Source: Kribbella sandramycini
GTDB lineage: Bacteria; Actinomycetota; Actinomycetes; Propionibacteriales; Kribbellaceae
Direction: 5' to 3'
Length of the DNA stretch: 64,000 nt
NCBI RefSeq assembly: GCF_013131805.1
Contig: NZ_JABJRC010000006.1
Coordinates: 186,001 to 250,000, forward strand
The notes beneath the pieces are model-generated. The model was given only the letters and a program-made list of their open reading frames with translations. It was not told the origin of the DNA and did not search any database. Both the position numbers and the translations under genes were made by a program. Positions 24,312-32,852 of the stretch are shown here, one piece after another. Numbering within the stretch: position 1 is the stretch's first letter; each line of letters opens with the position of its first letter.

Positions 24312-25513
24312 CGAGATACGCGTACGTCGCGGTCGAGGCCGACGGCAGCACCAAACGCGGTACGACGCGCGCAGAGAGCCGTGAGGACGCCGAGCTGGCC
24401 CTGGCCGGCCGGGAGCTGCGCAACGTCCGTCTGACCGAGAAGCCGAGCCTGCTGCAGCTGGAGATCACCAGGCGGCGGGTGAAACGCGAAGAGGTCATGC
24501 ATCTGACCCGCCAGCTCGGAGCGTTCGTCGCTGCGGGGCTACCGCTAACGGAGTCCGTCCACAGCCTGGCGAGGGAGGCTGAGAACACATCGGTGCGCCG
24601 GATGATGCTGGAGGTCGAAGACGGCCTACGCGACGGCGAACGGCTCTCCGACTGCTTCGATCGGCATCCGCGGATCTTTCCGGAGTTCTACCGGGGCATC
24701 CTCCGGTCGGCCGAGCTGAGCGGCCGGTTGGACACAGTGCTGGCCCAGCTCGCGCGGTACCTGGAGCGGGATCTGGAGGCCCGCAGACGCATCAAGCAGG
24801 CCACCATCTACCCGGCGGTGGTCGCAGCGATGTCGATGCTCACGCTGATCGTGCTGGCCGGTTTCGTGCTGCCACGCTTCCAGACGTTCTTCGACAGCCT
24901 TGGCGCGACGCTACCGCTGCCCACCCGCATCCTGCTCGGCATTACGACCTTTCTGTCCAGCTGGTGGTGGGCACTGATGATCGGCGTCGGCCTGCTGATC
25001 TTCGCGCTGGTCTACGCAACCAGCACGACGGCCGGTCGCTACCTGCGGGATCGGCTGCTGCTGGCGCTGCCGGTAGTCGGACCGACTATCCAGTTCGCGT
25101 TGGTCGAGCGGTTCTGCCGGATCCTGTCGTCGATGGTCAGTGCGGGCGTGCAGCTACCACAAGCGCTGCGGGTCGCTACCGGCTCGCTGCCGAACCGGGT
25201 GTACCGGCGGGCTCTGGGTCGGGTGATGGAGGCGATGCTGCAAGGAGAAGGGCTGGCCCGGCCGCTAGCTGCTACCGGGCTGTTCCCGGCGACCGCCGCG
25301 CAGATGCTCCGAGTTGGCGAGGACACCGGCACTCTCGACAACCAACTCGAAGTCACCGCGCAGTACTACGAGGGCGAGCTGGACCACAAGCTGAAGAAGC
25401 TGATCGGCCTCTTCGAGCCGGCTGTGATCGTGGTGATGGGCGGAGTGGTCGGCTTCGTCGCCATCGCGCTGGTTTCGGCGATGTACGGCATCTTCCGGCA
25501 GGTGCAGGGCTGA
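24308..25513 (+). CDS. pilC: PilC/GspF-like pilus platform membrane protein
   Basis: 401-residue inner-membrane platform with the duplicated T2SSF domain: first copy at about 60-185, ending in TM (AAMSMLTLIVLAGFVLPRF), a further TM at ~220, second copy from ~265 (VERFCRILSSMVSAGVQLPQ), and last TM IVVMGGVVGFVAIALVSAMY. It couples PilB/PilT rotation to pilin extraction or insertion. It overlaps pilB by 4 nt and shares one base with the next pilin gene (TGATG). Confidence 0.92.
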   Translation: MTRYAYVAVEADGSTKRGTTRAESREDAELALAGRELRNVRLTEKPSLLQLEITRRRVKREEVMHLTRQLGAFVAAGLPLTESVHSLAREAENTSVRRMMLEVEDGLRDGERLSDCFDRHPRIFPEFYRGILRSAELSGRLDTVLAQLARYLERDLEARRRIKQATIYPAVVAAMSMLTLIVLAGFVLPRFQTFFDSLGATLPLPTRILLGITTFLSSWWWALMIGVGLLIFALVYATSTTAGRYLRDRLLLALPVVGPTIQFALVERFCRILSSMVSAGVQLPQALRVATGSLPNRVYRRALGRVMEAMLQGEGLARPLAATGLFPATAAQMLRVGEDTGTLDNQLEVTAQYYEGELDHKLKKLIGLFEPAVIVVMGGVVGFVAIALVSAMYGIFRQVQG

Positions 25514-25947
25514 TGCGCGAACACGGGGAGAGCCTGCTGGAGCTGGTGATCGCCATCGCCTTGATGGGCGTCGCCATCGTCGCTGTGATGGCTGGGCTGA
25601 CTACGACCGTGCTGATGTCGGACACACAGCGCAAGGAGGCGACAGCTGTCACAACTGTGCGCAACTACGCCGAGGCCTTGCAGAACTACGTTGCCGACGG
25701 CCACTACGTCGCGTGTGCCACGTCGTACGTCGTACCGGGTTTCGCCGTGCCGGAGGGGTTCACGGCGAAGGTGGTCGGCGGTTCCGTGCAGTACTGGACC
25801 GGAGCCCTCTGGCTGCCGCTCTGTCTGCCGGACCGTGGACTGCAGCGAGTGCGGGTGTTGGTGTCCAGTACGGACGGGCGGGCGTCGGAGACGCTGGAGG
25901 TCGTACTGCGGAAACCGTGCCGGGTAGGCGATTCGCCGTGCACGTGA
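25513..25947 (+). CDS. Minor prepilin-like protein
   Basis: 144 residues with a very short leader (MREHG) cut before ESLLELVIAIALMGVAIVAVM. Glu at mature position 5 is kept, although position 1 is Glu instead of the usual Phe/Met. The globular domain is about 110 residues with four cysteines. Its position after pilC and before two more pilin-like genes resembles the PilV/FimT minor-pilin clusters that prime pilus assembly. Shares one base with the pilC stop. Confidence 0.82.
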   Translation: MREHGESLLELVIAIALMGVAIVAVMAGLTTTVLMSDTQRKEATAVTTVRNYAEALQNYVADGHYVACATSYVVPGFAVPEGFTAKVVGGSVQYWTGALWLPLCLPDRGLQRVRVLVSSTDGRASETLEVVLRKPCRVGDSPCT

Positions 25948-26573
25948 GGCGGAGCGAGCAGGGCTTCACGCTGATCGAGATCGTCATCACGATGGCGTTG
26001 ATGGGAGTGGTGTCCCTGGCCTTGGCAGACCTGGTGACCACGGCGCTCCGGCAGATCAGTGCGACGTCGGACCGGATGGACATGGCACAGGACGCCCAGC
26101 TCAGCGCGACGTACTTCGCTCGCGACGTCGCCGCGATGGGGCTGCGGGACTACGGCACGGTGGGCCTGGACGGCAGTCAGCCGTTCAAGCAGTCGGTGCA
26201 GCTCGCTGCGCCCTTTGCGGCCGGCGGTGTGACCTGCGGGCCGCTGCCGGACGCCGCCGTCCGCCTGCTGTCGGACCACTGGGACACGTCAGTCACCCCA
26301 GCAGTGCGCCGGACGGCAGTCGTCGCCTACTACCTGAAGCCGGTGGGACCGGTCAGCGAGTTGCACCGGGCCACCTGCGTCGGCCCGAGCGTGACGCCGA
26401 CGTCCGACGTCCGGGTGGCTGCGAACGTCAAGCCGGGCAGCCTGTCCGTGACCTGTTCGACTGCCTGCACCTCGGCTGCCGTACCGCGGAACGTCACTGT
26501 GCGGCTGCTGCTGACCAAGTCGGCCGCAGGCGAGCAAGAGGTTCTCCTCAGCGGCATTCGGCGGCAATCGTGA
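25944..26573 (+). CDS. PilW-like minor prepilin
   Basis: 209 residues if started at GTG 25944, which overlaps the previous stop (GTGA); a GTG at 25938 is also possible. Short leader RRSEQG, then FTLIEIVITMALMGVVSLAL with Glu at mature position 5. The following region (QISATSDRMDMAQDAQLSAT) resembles the conserved helix of PilW/GspJ proteins. Likely part of the tip-priming minor pilin complex. Overlaps the next gene by 4 nt. Confidence 0.82.
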   Translation: MRRSEQGFTLIEIVITMALMGVVSLALADLVTTALRQISATSDRMDMAQDAQLSATYFARDVAAMGLRDYGTVGLDGSQPFKQSVQLAAPFAAGGVTCGPLPDAAVRLLSDHWDTSVTPAVRRTAVVAYYLKPVGPVSELHRATCVGPSVTPTSDVRVAANVKPGSLSVTCSTACTSAAVPRNVTVRLLLTKSAAGEQEVLLSGIRRQS

Positions 26574-28513
26574 GGCGGCGGGACGAGCGCGGCTCGTCCT
26601 TGCTGCTGGTGCTCGTCGTGATCACAGTGATCGCGACTGCGCTGTCGGCACTGATGTCCAGAGCTGACACCGCGCAACGCGTCTCGAACAGCCTCCGCGC
26701 GCAGACCGTCGCGTCGTACGCGGCCGACGGTGCGATGGAGGCGGCGATCAACAACCTCCGCAACAGCACCTACAACGGCGAACCGGGTCAGCGCTGTTTC
26801 GGGCTCTCGGACTCGCTGTCGTTGGTGCTGTTCAACGGACTGGACTCGGCTGCTGTCACCTGTCGCCCGGACCCCAAGGAGGTGGTCGTTCAGTGTCGGG
26901 ACGCCGGCGAGTGCAACCGGCCCGCGAACGCCGTACTAACGCTGGGCACGATCGCAGGCGAGGCTGGGCTCAGTGTCGAGCAGCCGGCCGACTCGACCGT
27001 GCAGATCCGCGGCAGTGTGGCATCGAACTCGTCGATCGACGTTGCGGCCGGCCAGCTCGGCGCAGTGGCCCTCTCTGCCCGCGGCGGCTGCTCCGGCTCG
27101 CTACTCGGCGACCCGCTCTGCAACCTGGACGTGTTGCCGGGCGGCGACAACCCCGACTATCCGTCGATCACCGTCGTCCCGCCGCACCGGTCCCTGCCGA
27201 GCTGTACGGCACCCGGCACGGTCACTTTCCTCCCGGGGTACTACGACGACGCTGCTGGGCTCACTGACCTGATGGCGAGCGACAGCCCGTGCCGGGGCAG
27301 CACCTGGTGGTTCAAACCAGGGAACTACTACTTCGACTTTCAGAACGCGACGAATCCGTTGCTGGCCGGCGAATCGCATGCCTGGACCGTCGACAGCGGC
27401 ACTCTGATCGGAGGCACCCTGGTCGGCGGCTCGTGTGCCAGTCCACTGGACGGAGCGGCCGCTGGAGTGCGTTTCGTCTTCGGTGGCGACAGTCGGCTGG
27501 TGGTGAAGGGAGGCCGCGCTGAGCTCTGCGGCAGCTACTCCGCGAACCAGCCACCGATCGCCGTCCAAGGACTCACCAGCGGTACCGCGGCCGTGACCAC
27601 GGACCTGCTCCGGCCAACCTCGGTCGGCCTGTTGAGCAAGTTCGGCCTGAGCGCGACACCCGGGCGACTGGCGGCAGTGGACGGTGTTGCTGCGAGTTGG
27701 AAGAGCACTGCCGCCGGGGACAGCGCTCCGCTCACGCTCAGTGGCTACAGCCAGGCCGGACTGATCCCCGCGGGCTCAGTGCTTGAGTCTGCGGCGCTGA
27801 AGATCACTCACCGGCACAGCGACGCCGCATCGGTCGACCGGCTCGACCTATCGGTCGACGTCGGATCGGGTGCGCCGATCACCGCGACGGTCATGGGTGG
27901 TCTGGGCGGTTCGGCGTACCGGACGGAGACCGTTCCGCTCGACAGCGAGCGCACCGGTGCTCTCGCGCAGGAGGTGTATGCGGGGACGTTCACCGGCGCG
28001 AGTGTGTCGGTGACGACCCGGTTGCCGGCCAAGGACGACACCGAGGACATCGACGCCGTCCAGCTAGAGCTCCGCTATACCGCGCCCGCGCTGCGCGCTG
28101 CGGACGGCTGTGTGACCACTGGCCCATATCCCAGTAATACAAGCGCTTGTGCGCTGGTTGCGGCATCGGGGCGATTCGTCGTGCATGGCACGGTGGACGC
28201 GCCTGAGGGCGTGCTCGACCTCGACGTGGCGCCGGGGACGCAGCCAGTGGTGTCAGGTGGCGTCGTGGTGCGGGCTTTACATCTGACTGCGACGGGAAGG
28301 CTGTCCGGTGTGACGATCGCTCGCCCGGACGACTCACCCGGATTCACCTTCGGGGTGCAGCTCACGGCGTACATCTGTCCTGGCGCGCTGCTGTGCCCGG
28401 CCGGTGGCAAACCCGCGCTGCAGGCCCGGATCGGCCTCGTCGACACGGACCCGGAGCACCCGGCGGCAGGTCGGCGAGCAGTGACCGTACTCGGCTGGTG
28501 GCGACCCAACTGA
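26570..28513 (+). CDS. Large PilX/GspK-like pilin, probable tip protein
   Basis: 647 residues, start GTG 26570 overlapping the previous stop (GTGA). The leader RRRDERG is followed by SSLLLVLVVITVIATALSAL; mature position 5 is Leu, not Glu, as in GspK/PilX proteins that sit at the filament tip. The large exported part contains many cysteines in pairs and, at ~390-560, a beta-rich segment (VLESAALKITHRHSDAASVD..AVQLELRYTAPAL) that looks like a jelly-roll or DNRLRE-like adhesin fold. It is last in the operon and likely provides surface binding. Function is inferred from architecture only. Confidence 0.75.
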   Translation: MRRRDERGSSLLLVLVVITVIATALSALMSRADTAQRVSNSLRAQTVASYAADGAMEAAINNLRNSTYNGEPGQRCFGLSDSLSLVLFNGLDSAAVTCRPDPKEVVVQCRDAGECNRPANAVLTLGTIAGEAGLSVEQPADSTVQIRGSVASNSSIDVAAGQLGAVALSARGGCSGSLLGDPLCNLDVLPGGDNPDYPSITVVPPHRSLPSCTAPGTVTFLPGYYDDAAGLTDLMASDSPCRGSTWWFKPGNYYFDFQNATNPLLAGESHAWTVDSGTLIGGTLVGGSCASPLDGAAAGVRFVFGGDSRLVVKGGRAELCGSYSANQPPIAVQGLTSGTAAVTTDLLRPTSVGLLSKFGLSATPGRLAAVDGVAASWKSTAAGDSAPLTLSGYSQAGLIPAGSVLESAALKITHRHSDAASVDRLDLSVDVGSGAPITATVMGGLGGSAYRTETVPLDSERTGALAQEVYAGTFTGASVSVTTRLPAKDDTEDIDAVQLELRYTAPALRAADGCVTTGPYPSNTSACALVAASGRFVVHGTVDAPEGVLDLDVAPGTQPVVSGGVVVRALHLTATGRLSGVTIARPDDSPGFTFGVQLTAYICPGALLCPAGGKPALQARIGLVDTDPEHPAAGRRAVTVLGWWRPN

Positions 28514-28593
28514 TGACATGCCGAGTCACAACGCGAGCGCCTGCCTCTATCGCGACGGGGTCACGCTGCGTAGTTTGGTCCGCGGGGGGATCC

Positions 28594-29235
28594 ATGAACG
28601 AGTTGGTCAAGGTCGTCGTCGTCGACGGTCACACGCTGGTCCGCTACGGGTTGATCGGTCTGGTCGGCAAGGAACCCGATCTGGAGGTCGTCGGCGCCAG
28701 CGGACGCCGTGCCGAGGTGTTCGGCCTGGTCCTCGCCGAGCGACCGGACGTCGTCGTCCTCGATGTCTCACCGCCCGACCTGGCCGGACTCCGCGCAGCG
28801 CGGGAGCTGCGCGGCCAGTACGCCGAACTCGGCATCGTCCTGCTCGCACCGGCGGATCAGGACGACGTTCTCTTCTCGGCACTGGAGTCAGGGGTCTCGG
28901 CCGTCGTCGCCAAGGACGCACCGACCGACGAGATACTCGCTGCCATCCGGCACGCAGCAGTGGCGCCTACCTCGTTCACCGCGACCGGTCTGGGGCCGGC
29001 CATGGCCAGACGGGACCACTCGCCCGCGCAGACCCTGCTGAGCCCCCGGGAGGCGCAGGTGCTGGATCTGCTCGGGCAAGGTCTCTCTGTGCGCGACATC
29101 GCGGTTGCGCTGTCGGTCAGCATCTCCACGGCCAAGACGTACGTCGCGCGGCTCTACGAGAAGCTTGAGGTATCCAACCGGGCGCAGGCGATCATGACCG
29201 CGCTCCAGCGCGGGTTGCTGGCGCCGAAGCCCTGA
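28594..29235 (+). CDS. NarL/LuxR-type response regulator with degenerate acidic pocket
   Basis: 213 residues: receiver domain (1-~120) and LuxR HTH (~145-205; LSPREAQVLDLLGQGLSVRD). The phospho-acceptor D57 is present in VVVLDVSPPD and K106 in VVAKD, but the usual acidic pair after beta1 is D11-G12 instead of DD, and the loop after D57 is atypical. No histidine kinase is adjacent, so it is an orphan that may work without phosphorylation. It follows the pilus operon by 80 bp in the same direction and may regulate it. ATG 28594 follows a weak GGGGGG ribosome site. Confidence 0.85.
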   Translation: MNELVKVVVVDGHTLVRYGLIGLVGKEPDLEVVGASGRRAEVFGLVLAERPDVVVLDVSPPDLAGLRAARELRGQYAELGIVLLAPADQDDVLFSALESGVSAVVAKDAPTDEILAAIRHAAVAPTSFTATGLGPAMARRDHSPAQTLLSPREAQVLDLLGQGLSVRDIAVALSVSISTAKTYVARLYEKLEVSNRAQAIMTALQRGLLAPKP

Positions 29236-29275
29236 ACACGCTCCTGGCGGATGGCTGGGGCTAGGCTTTGGCACC

Positions 29276-29911
29276 ATGCCAGCCGGCCACACCACCGCCA
29301 CGGACCGACGCGTCGTCGTACTCGTCGTGCCTGGAACCGCGACGTGGGCGCCGCCGGGTCGCACGCCGGCTGCCTGGCATCAGGCGCTGGCCGAAGACAC
29401 TTATGAGCTGTTGGCTGCGCTGGATCGAGTCGACGTCGCAGTCGCGGTGGCGACGGACGCAGGTGACGCAGAGGTGGAGCCGATCAAGGCACTCACCTGG
29501 CCGGGGACGCCGGTGTTCGCGGTCTCGCCGTCGGCTCCGGTCCTTGAAGCCGTCGCCGGGGTCGGTGCGGCTGCGGCGGTGGTGGCGGTCAGCCACGACG
29601 TCCCTGATCTGCCTGGACTGCTGATCGGGAAGCTCTTCCGGGCGCTGGGCTCGGCCGACATCGCTGTGACTCCGGCAACCGACGGCTCGGTCGCCGCGAT
29701 CGGCGTCAACCTTCCGGTCGCCTCCTGGGTCACCGAGGTCGCGCCGACCTTCGACACCACCCTCGCCGAACTCGAGGCCCACAAGCCGCGCCGGCACGCG
29801 GTCGCGATCGGCCCGGGCTGGCACCGGCTGCGATCGGCCGCTGACCTAGCGCAACTGGATCCCGGCCTCGAGGGCTGGGAAGCGACAAGATCTCAACTTC
29901 GTCGTCCGTGA
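29276..29911 (+). CDS. DUF2064/CofC-like nucleotidyltransferase-fold protein
   Basis: 211 residues with a GT-A/Rossmann-like layout. The segment SHDVPDLPGLLIGKLF then ADIAVTPATDGSVAAIGV matches the 'GxDxPDLP...vlgPaeDGGyyliG' core shared by DUF2064 proteins and the F420-pathway guanylyltransferase CofC/FbiD. Some consensus acidic and glycine residues are changed (SHDVPDLP), so activity is uncertain. It begins at ATG 29276, 40 bp after the response regulator, and is followed by a GC hairpin and the G-rich repeat tract. Substrate unknown. Confidence 0.65.
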   Translation: MPAGHTTATDRRVVVLVVPGTATWAPPGRTPAAWHQALAEDTYELLAALDRVDVAVAVATDAGDAEVEPIKALTWPGTPVFAVSPSAPVLEAVAGVGAAAAVVAVSHDVPDLPGLLIGKLFRALGSADIAVTPATDGSVAAIGVNLPVASWVTEVAPTFDTTLAELEAHKPRRHAVAIGPGWHRLRSAADLAQLDPGLEGWEATRSQLRRP

Positions 29912-30029
29912 CCCGTCACCTTCGCCGAAGTTGCTCGTTCACCATGCAGCGGGGGCTTCGGGGGAGGCCGGCACCAACCGCCGATGCCGTTCAGGGGCGG
30001 TGATCGACACCTGGTGCCCACCCGCCACA

Positions 30030-30051
30030 GGCCCGCTCGGGGGAGCGGGCC
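30030..30051 (+). terminator. GC hairpin after the DUF2064-like gene
   Basis: GGCCCGCTC (30030-30038) with GAGCGGGCC (30043-30051) closing a GGGG loop. No T-run; located about 120 bp past the stop codon and just before the G-rich repeats. Confidence 0.55.
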
Positions 30052-30086
30052 GGCAGTCACGGCCGTCCCTGAACCGGCCGCGAAAC

Positions 30087-30292
30087 GCAGTACACACGGG
30101 GAAGTAGGGGGACACGGGGGGACGCAGTAGCAACGGGGATCGCAGTACCAACGGGGATGCAATTTCACGGGGACACCGCAGTACACACGGGGATGTAGTG
30201 CACGGGGGAGTTTCAGAGCTGGGGGGAATCGCAACACCCACGGGGGTGTGGGGGAACGGGGGAAGCGGGGGGATGTAGTACGGGGGGAAGTG
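30087..30292. repeat. Degenerate 18-bp G-rich tandem repeat tract
   Basis: Four close copies of GCAGTANNNACGGGGA lie at 30087-30102, 30124-30139, 30142-30157 and 30178-30193, spaced 37, 18 and 36 bp. Decayed units of the form CACGGGG continue to about 30292. The plus strand is rich in runs of 4-6 G and is G-quadruplex-prone. The minus strand reads as a Pro/Cys/Arg-rich frame that I do not believe is a gene. The 29912-30380 interval otherwise contains only hairpins. Confidence 0.75.
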
Positions 30293-30320
30293 GGGCAGCA
30301 GTGAGGCACCACGATCGCTG

Positions 30321-30357
30321 GCTGGGGTGAGCACATCAGGTAGGTGTTCACCCCAGC
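30321..30357 (-). terminator. 14-bp hairpin downstream of the Nudix gene at 30381
   Basis: GCTGGGGTGAGCAC (30321-30334) pairs with GTGTTCACCCCAGC (30344-30357), one G-U, 9-nt loop. It lies 23 bp past the stop of the minus-strand Nudix gene. Confidence 0.7.
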
Positions 30358-30380
30358 TACGTGAGGGCACCCGGTGTCGG

Positions 30381-30917
30381 CTACGCAGCGCCGCTAGCGG
30401 TACAACTTGCGATCAGCTGCCGGACCGAGTCGTCCAGGTCCTCCGGCAGTGCGTCGGTCGCGAACCAGGCGAGATCCTCCGATTCCGAGCTCACTACGTA
30501 CGACGTACTGGTCGCTCGCACCAGGAACTGCACGTCCAAATGCCAGGCCCCGGCGCATCCGCCCGCCAGGAGCTCATGCCGCGACAGCCGCATCGGCGCT
30601 GGATCGATGGCCAACCCGGTCAGCCCTGACTCCTCGGTCGCCTCGCGCAGTGCGGCTCCCGCGAGCGTGGTGTCGCCGCGCTCGCAATGCCCGCCCAGCT
30701 GCAGCCAGCGCCCGACGGTCCGATGCAGCGTCAGCAACACCCGCCCAGCGTCGTCCACCACCAGCGCGCTCGCCGTCACGTGCTCCGGCCGGCACTCCCG
30801 CCACACTCCATCGGCATGTGCTGCCAAGTGCCGCAGGTAGTGCGCCCGCAGCTCCTCCTGCTCCGCATCCGGCGCATCCCACTCCGTCAGAACCGCAACC
30901 GCATCCGCAACCAGCAC
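30381..30917 (-). CDS. Nudix hydrolase
   Basis: 178 residues. Nudix box complete: G-x5-E-x7-REATEESGL in GHCERGDTTLAGAALREATE. An N-terminal ~45-residue helical extension (AVLTEWDAPDAEQEELRAHYL) precedes the fold, as in a common actinobacterial group that hydrolyses (d)NTPs or related diphosphates. The start is GTG at 30917 with AAGGA upstream. It is on the same strand as the DUF2342 gene upstream (59 bp gap) and may be co-transcribed with it. Specificity not assignable. Confidence 0.88.
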   Translation of the reverse strand: MLVADAVAVLTEWDAPDAEQEELRAHYLRHLAAHADGVWRECRPEHVTASALVVDDAGRVLLTLHRTVGRWLQLGGHCERGDTTLAGAALREATEESGLTGLAIDPAPMRLSRHELLAGGCAGAWHLDVQFLVRATSTSYVVSSESEDLAWFATDALPEDLDDSVRQLIASCTASGAA

Positions 30918-30976
30918 GCACCCATCCTTCCAGACCCCACCTGCACAGCAGCTGGGGTGGGCGGCCGCGTGTTCGG

Positions 30977-32263
30977 CTACTTGGAGTCGGGGGTCTCGGG
31001 GTCGGTGCCGGGGTTGTCGAAGAAGTCGCTGATGTCGAGGTCGGAGAGCTCGCCGGCGTGCTGGGCGAAGCCGATCGGGTCGTCGAGGTCGGTGGTGCTG
31101 GGGAGGAGATCGGGGTGCGACCAGAGGTTGTCACGGCCTTCGACACCGCGGGCGTCGCGAACGGCGGCCCACAGGTTCGCGGCGTCGCGGAGGCGGCGCG
31201 GGCGCAACTGGAGGCCGACAAGCGTGGCGAAAGTCTGCTCGGCGGGGCCGCCGGCGGCCCGGCGACGGCGCACCGTTTCGGCGAGCTGGACGGCGGCCGG
31301 CATCCGGTCCTTGGTGGCTTGGCGGACGACGTCGTCCACCCAGCCCTCGACGAGCGCGAGCGCGGTCTCCAGGCGGGCCAGCGCGGCCTTCTGCTGCTCG
31401 GAGTCCTCGGGCTCGAACAGCCCGCCGGCCAGCGCCTCCTGGATGGCCTCCGGGTTCTGCGGGTCGATCTCGGTCATCGCGCGCTCGATCTTGCTCGAGT
31501 CGACCTCGATCCCGGCCGCGTAGTCCGCGACGGCGGCGAACAGGTGCTGCCGCAGCCACGGCACGCCCGCGAACAGCCGCTGGTGGGCGACCTCACGCAG
31601 CGCGAGATACAGCCGGACGTCCTCGTCGGTGAGCTCCAGCCCCTCGGCGAACTTGACGATGTTGTCGGGGAGCAGAACGGCCTGACCGGTCGGCCCGAGC
31701 GGCAGACCGATATCCGACGAGCTCACGACCTCGCCCGCCAGCTCGCCCAGCGCCTGCCCGACCTGCGCCCCGAAGATCGAACCGCCCAGCTGACGCAGCA
31801 TCCCGGTCATCGGGCCCGCGAGCTGCTGAGCCTCCGCGGGCAGCGCGCCGCCCATCGCGCCGGCCACGTGCTCGGCGACCGGGTCGACGACGACCTGCCA
31901 GACCGACAGCGTGTTCTCCACCCACTCGGCCCGGCTCCAGGCTGCGGATGTGGTGGTCACCTCCGGCAGGGTGGTCGCCTCGTCGAGCCAGTGCTCGGCG
32001 AGCCGGACCGCGTCGGCGACCCGGTCGGAGTCGGTCGGCGTGATCGACCGGTCACCGGCCGCTGACACCGTCTTGCGGGCGATGTCCTTGGCCAGCTCCC
32101 AGTTCACCGGCTTGCCGTCGGCCGAACCGCTGAGCAGTTGCTGGACCTGCGCGAAGATCGCGTTCAGATCCGGGGCGCCGCCCGCGCCGGCCGCGCCCGA
32201 GAACTGCTGGAACATGGCCTCGAACGGAGTTCCCTTGAAGGGGTTGTCCGGTTCGTCGCTCAT
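30977..32263 (-). CDS. DUF2342 zinc-metalloprotease-like protein (Rv3195 type)
   Basis: 428 residues of the actinobacterial DUF2342 / 'putative hydrolase' family. Start ATG 32263 is fixed by GGAAGG upstream and by the conserved-looking acidic N-terminus (MSDEPDNPFKGTPFEAMF). Conserved family segments GSIFGAQVGQALGELAGEV and LFAGVPWLRQHLFAAVADYA are present. At residues 223-227 the sequence is REVAH where the proteolytic relatives have HExxH, so one zinc ligand is replaced and peptidase activity is doubtful. Its place next to the PDZ-Lon and UPF0182 genes is conserved with mycobacteria. Confidence 0.85.
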   Translation of the reverse strand: MSDEPDNPFKGTPFEAMFQQFSGAAGAGGAPDLNAIFAQVQQLLSGSADGKPVNWELAKDIARKTVSAAGDRSITPTDSDRVADAVRLAEHWLDEATTLPEVTTTSAAWSRAEWVENTLSVWQVVVDPVAEHVAGAMGGALPAEAQQLAGPMTGMLRQLGGSIFGAQVGQALGELAGEVVSSSDIGLPLGPTGQAVLLPDNIVKFAEGLELTDEDVRLYLALREVAHQRLFAGVPWLRQHLFAAVADYAAGIEVDSSKIERAMTEIDPQNPEAIQEALAGGLFEPEDSEQQKAALARLETALALVEGWVDDVVRQATKDRMPAAVQLAETVRRRRAAGGPAEQTFATLVGLQLRPRRLRDAANLWAAVRDARGVEGRDNLWSHPDLLPSTTDLDDPIGFAQHAGELSDLDISDFFDNPGTDPETPDSK

Positions 32264-32396
32264 CGGGGTGGCCTTCCTGTGCGGGTGGGGCGTACTACTA
32301 CCAACGTACTGGTTGCACCGGCCCGTTCCGCCCCCGGCGAACGCATTGGGACGGACAAGGGACAATGGACACACCCGATGAGTGAGAGCGAGTGAC

Positions 32397-32822
32397 ATGG
32401 GCGACGCGATCAGGCTGCTGGACATCCGCGCGGAGGCGCTCTCCAGCGACGAGGTGCTGGCCGCCGTCTCCGACCCGGCCGCGGGCGGTACTGCGTTCTT
32501 CATCGGGACCGTGCGCAACCACGATCAGAACCAGCCCGTCGACCGGCTGAGCTACGAGGCCCACCCGGACGCGCTCGACCACCTCCGGCGGGTCGCCGAG
32601 CGGGTCTGCTCCGACCCGGCGGTGACCGCTCTGGCCGCCGTCCACCGGGTCGGCGATCTGAAGATCGGCGACGCCGCCGTGATCGTCGCCGTCGCCGCGG
32701 CGCACCGCGATGTCGCGTTCGCCGCCTGCCGGCAGTTGATCGACGAGCTCAAGGCCGAGGTCCCGATTTGGAAACACCAGCACTTCACCGACGGTGCCAG
32801 CGAGTGGGTCGGCGTGCGCTGA
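32397..32822 (+). CDS. moaE: Molybdopterin synthase catalytic subunit MoaE
   Basis: 141-residue large subunit of molybdopterin synthase, which transfers sulphur from MoaD thiocarboxylate to precursor Z in molybdenum cofactor synthesis. Diagnostic segments are GGTAFFIGTVRNHDQN, YEAHPDALDHL, HRVGDLKIGDAAVIVAV and the active-site KAEVPIWKHQHF with the catalytic lysines. Start ATG 32397 is chosen on alignment length; an in-frame GTG at 32382 is possible and the ribosome site is weak. MoaD is not encoded nearby. It could supply cofactor to the FdhF-like enzyme at 15096. Confidence 0.92.
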   Translation: MGDAIRLLDIRAEALSSDEVLAAVSDPAAGGTAFFIGTVRNHDQNQPVDRLSYEAHPDALDHLRRVAERVCSDPAVTALAAVHRVGDLKIGDAAVIVAVAAAHRDVAFAACRQLIDELKAEVPIWKHQHFTDGASEWVGVR

Positions 32823-32852
32823 CCCGTACTCTGGGCGCATGAAGGTGGCCGG

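Noticed and set aside
30087-30193. Possible CRISPR array
   Set aside because: Unit period of 18 bp leaves no spacers of constant length, and no cas genes are present.
29893-30351. Proline/cysteine-rich minus-strand frame with hexapeptide-like repeats
   Set aside because: The repetition is explained by the 18-bp G-rich DNA repeat. A second frame over the same bases is equally open, and it overlaps the DUF2064-like gene end.
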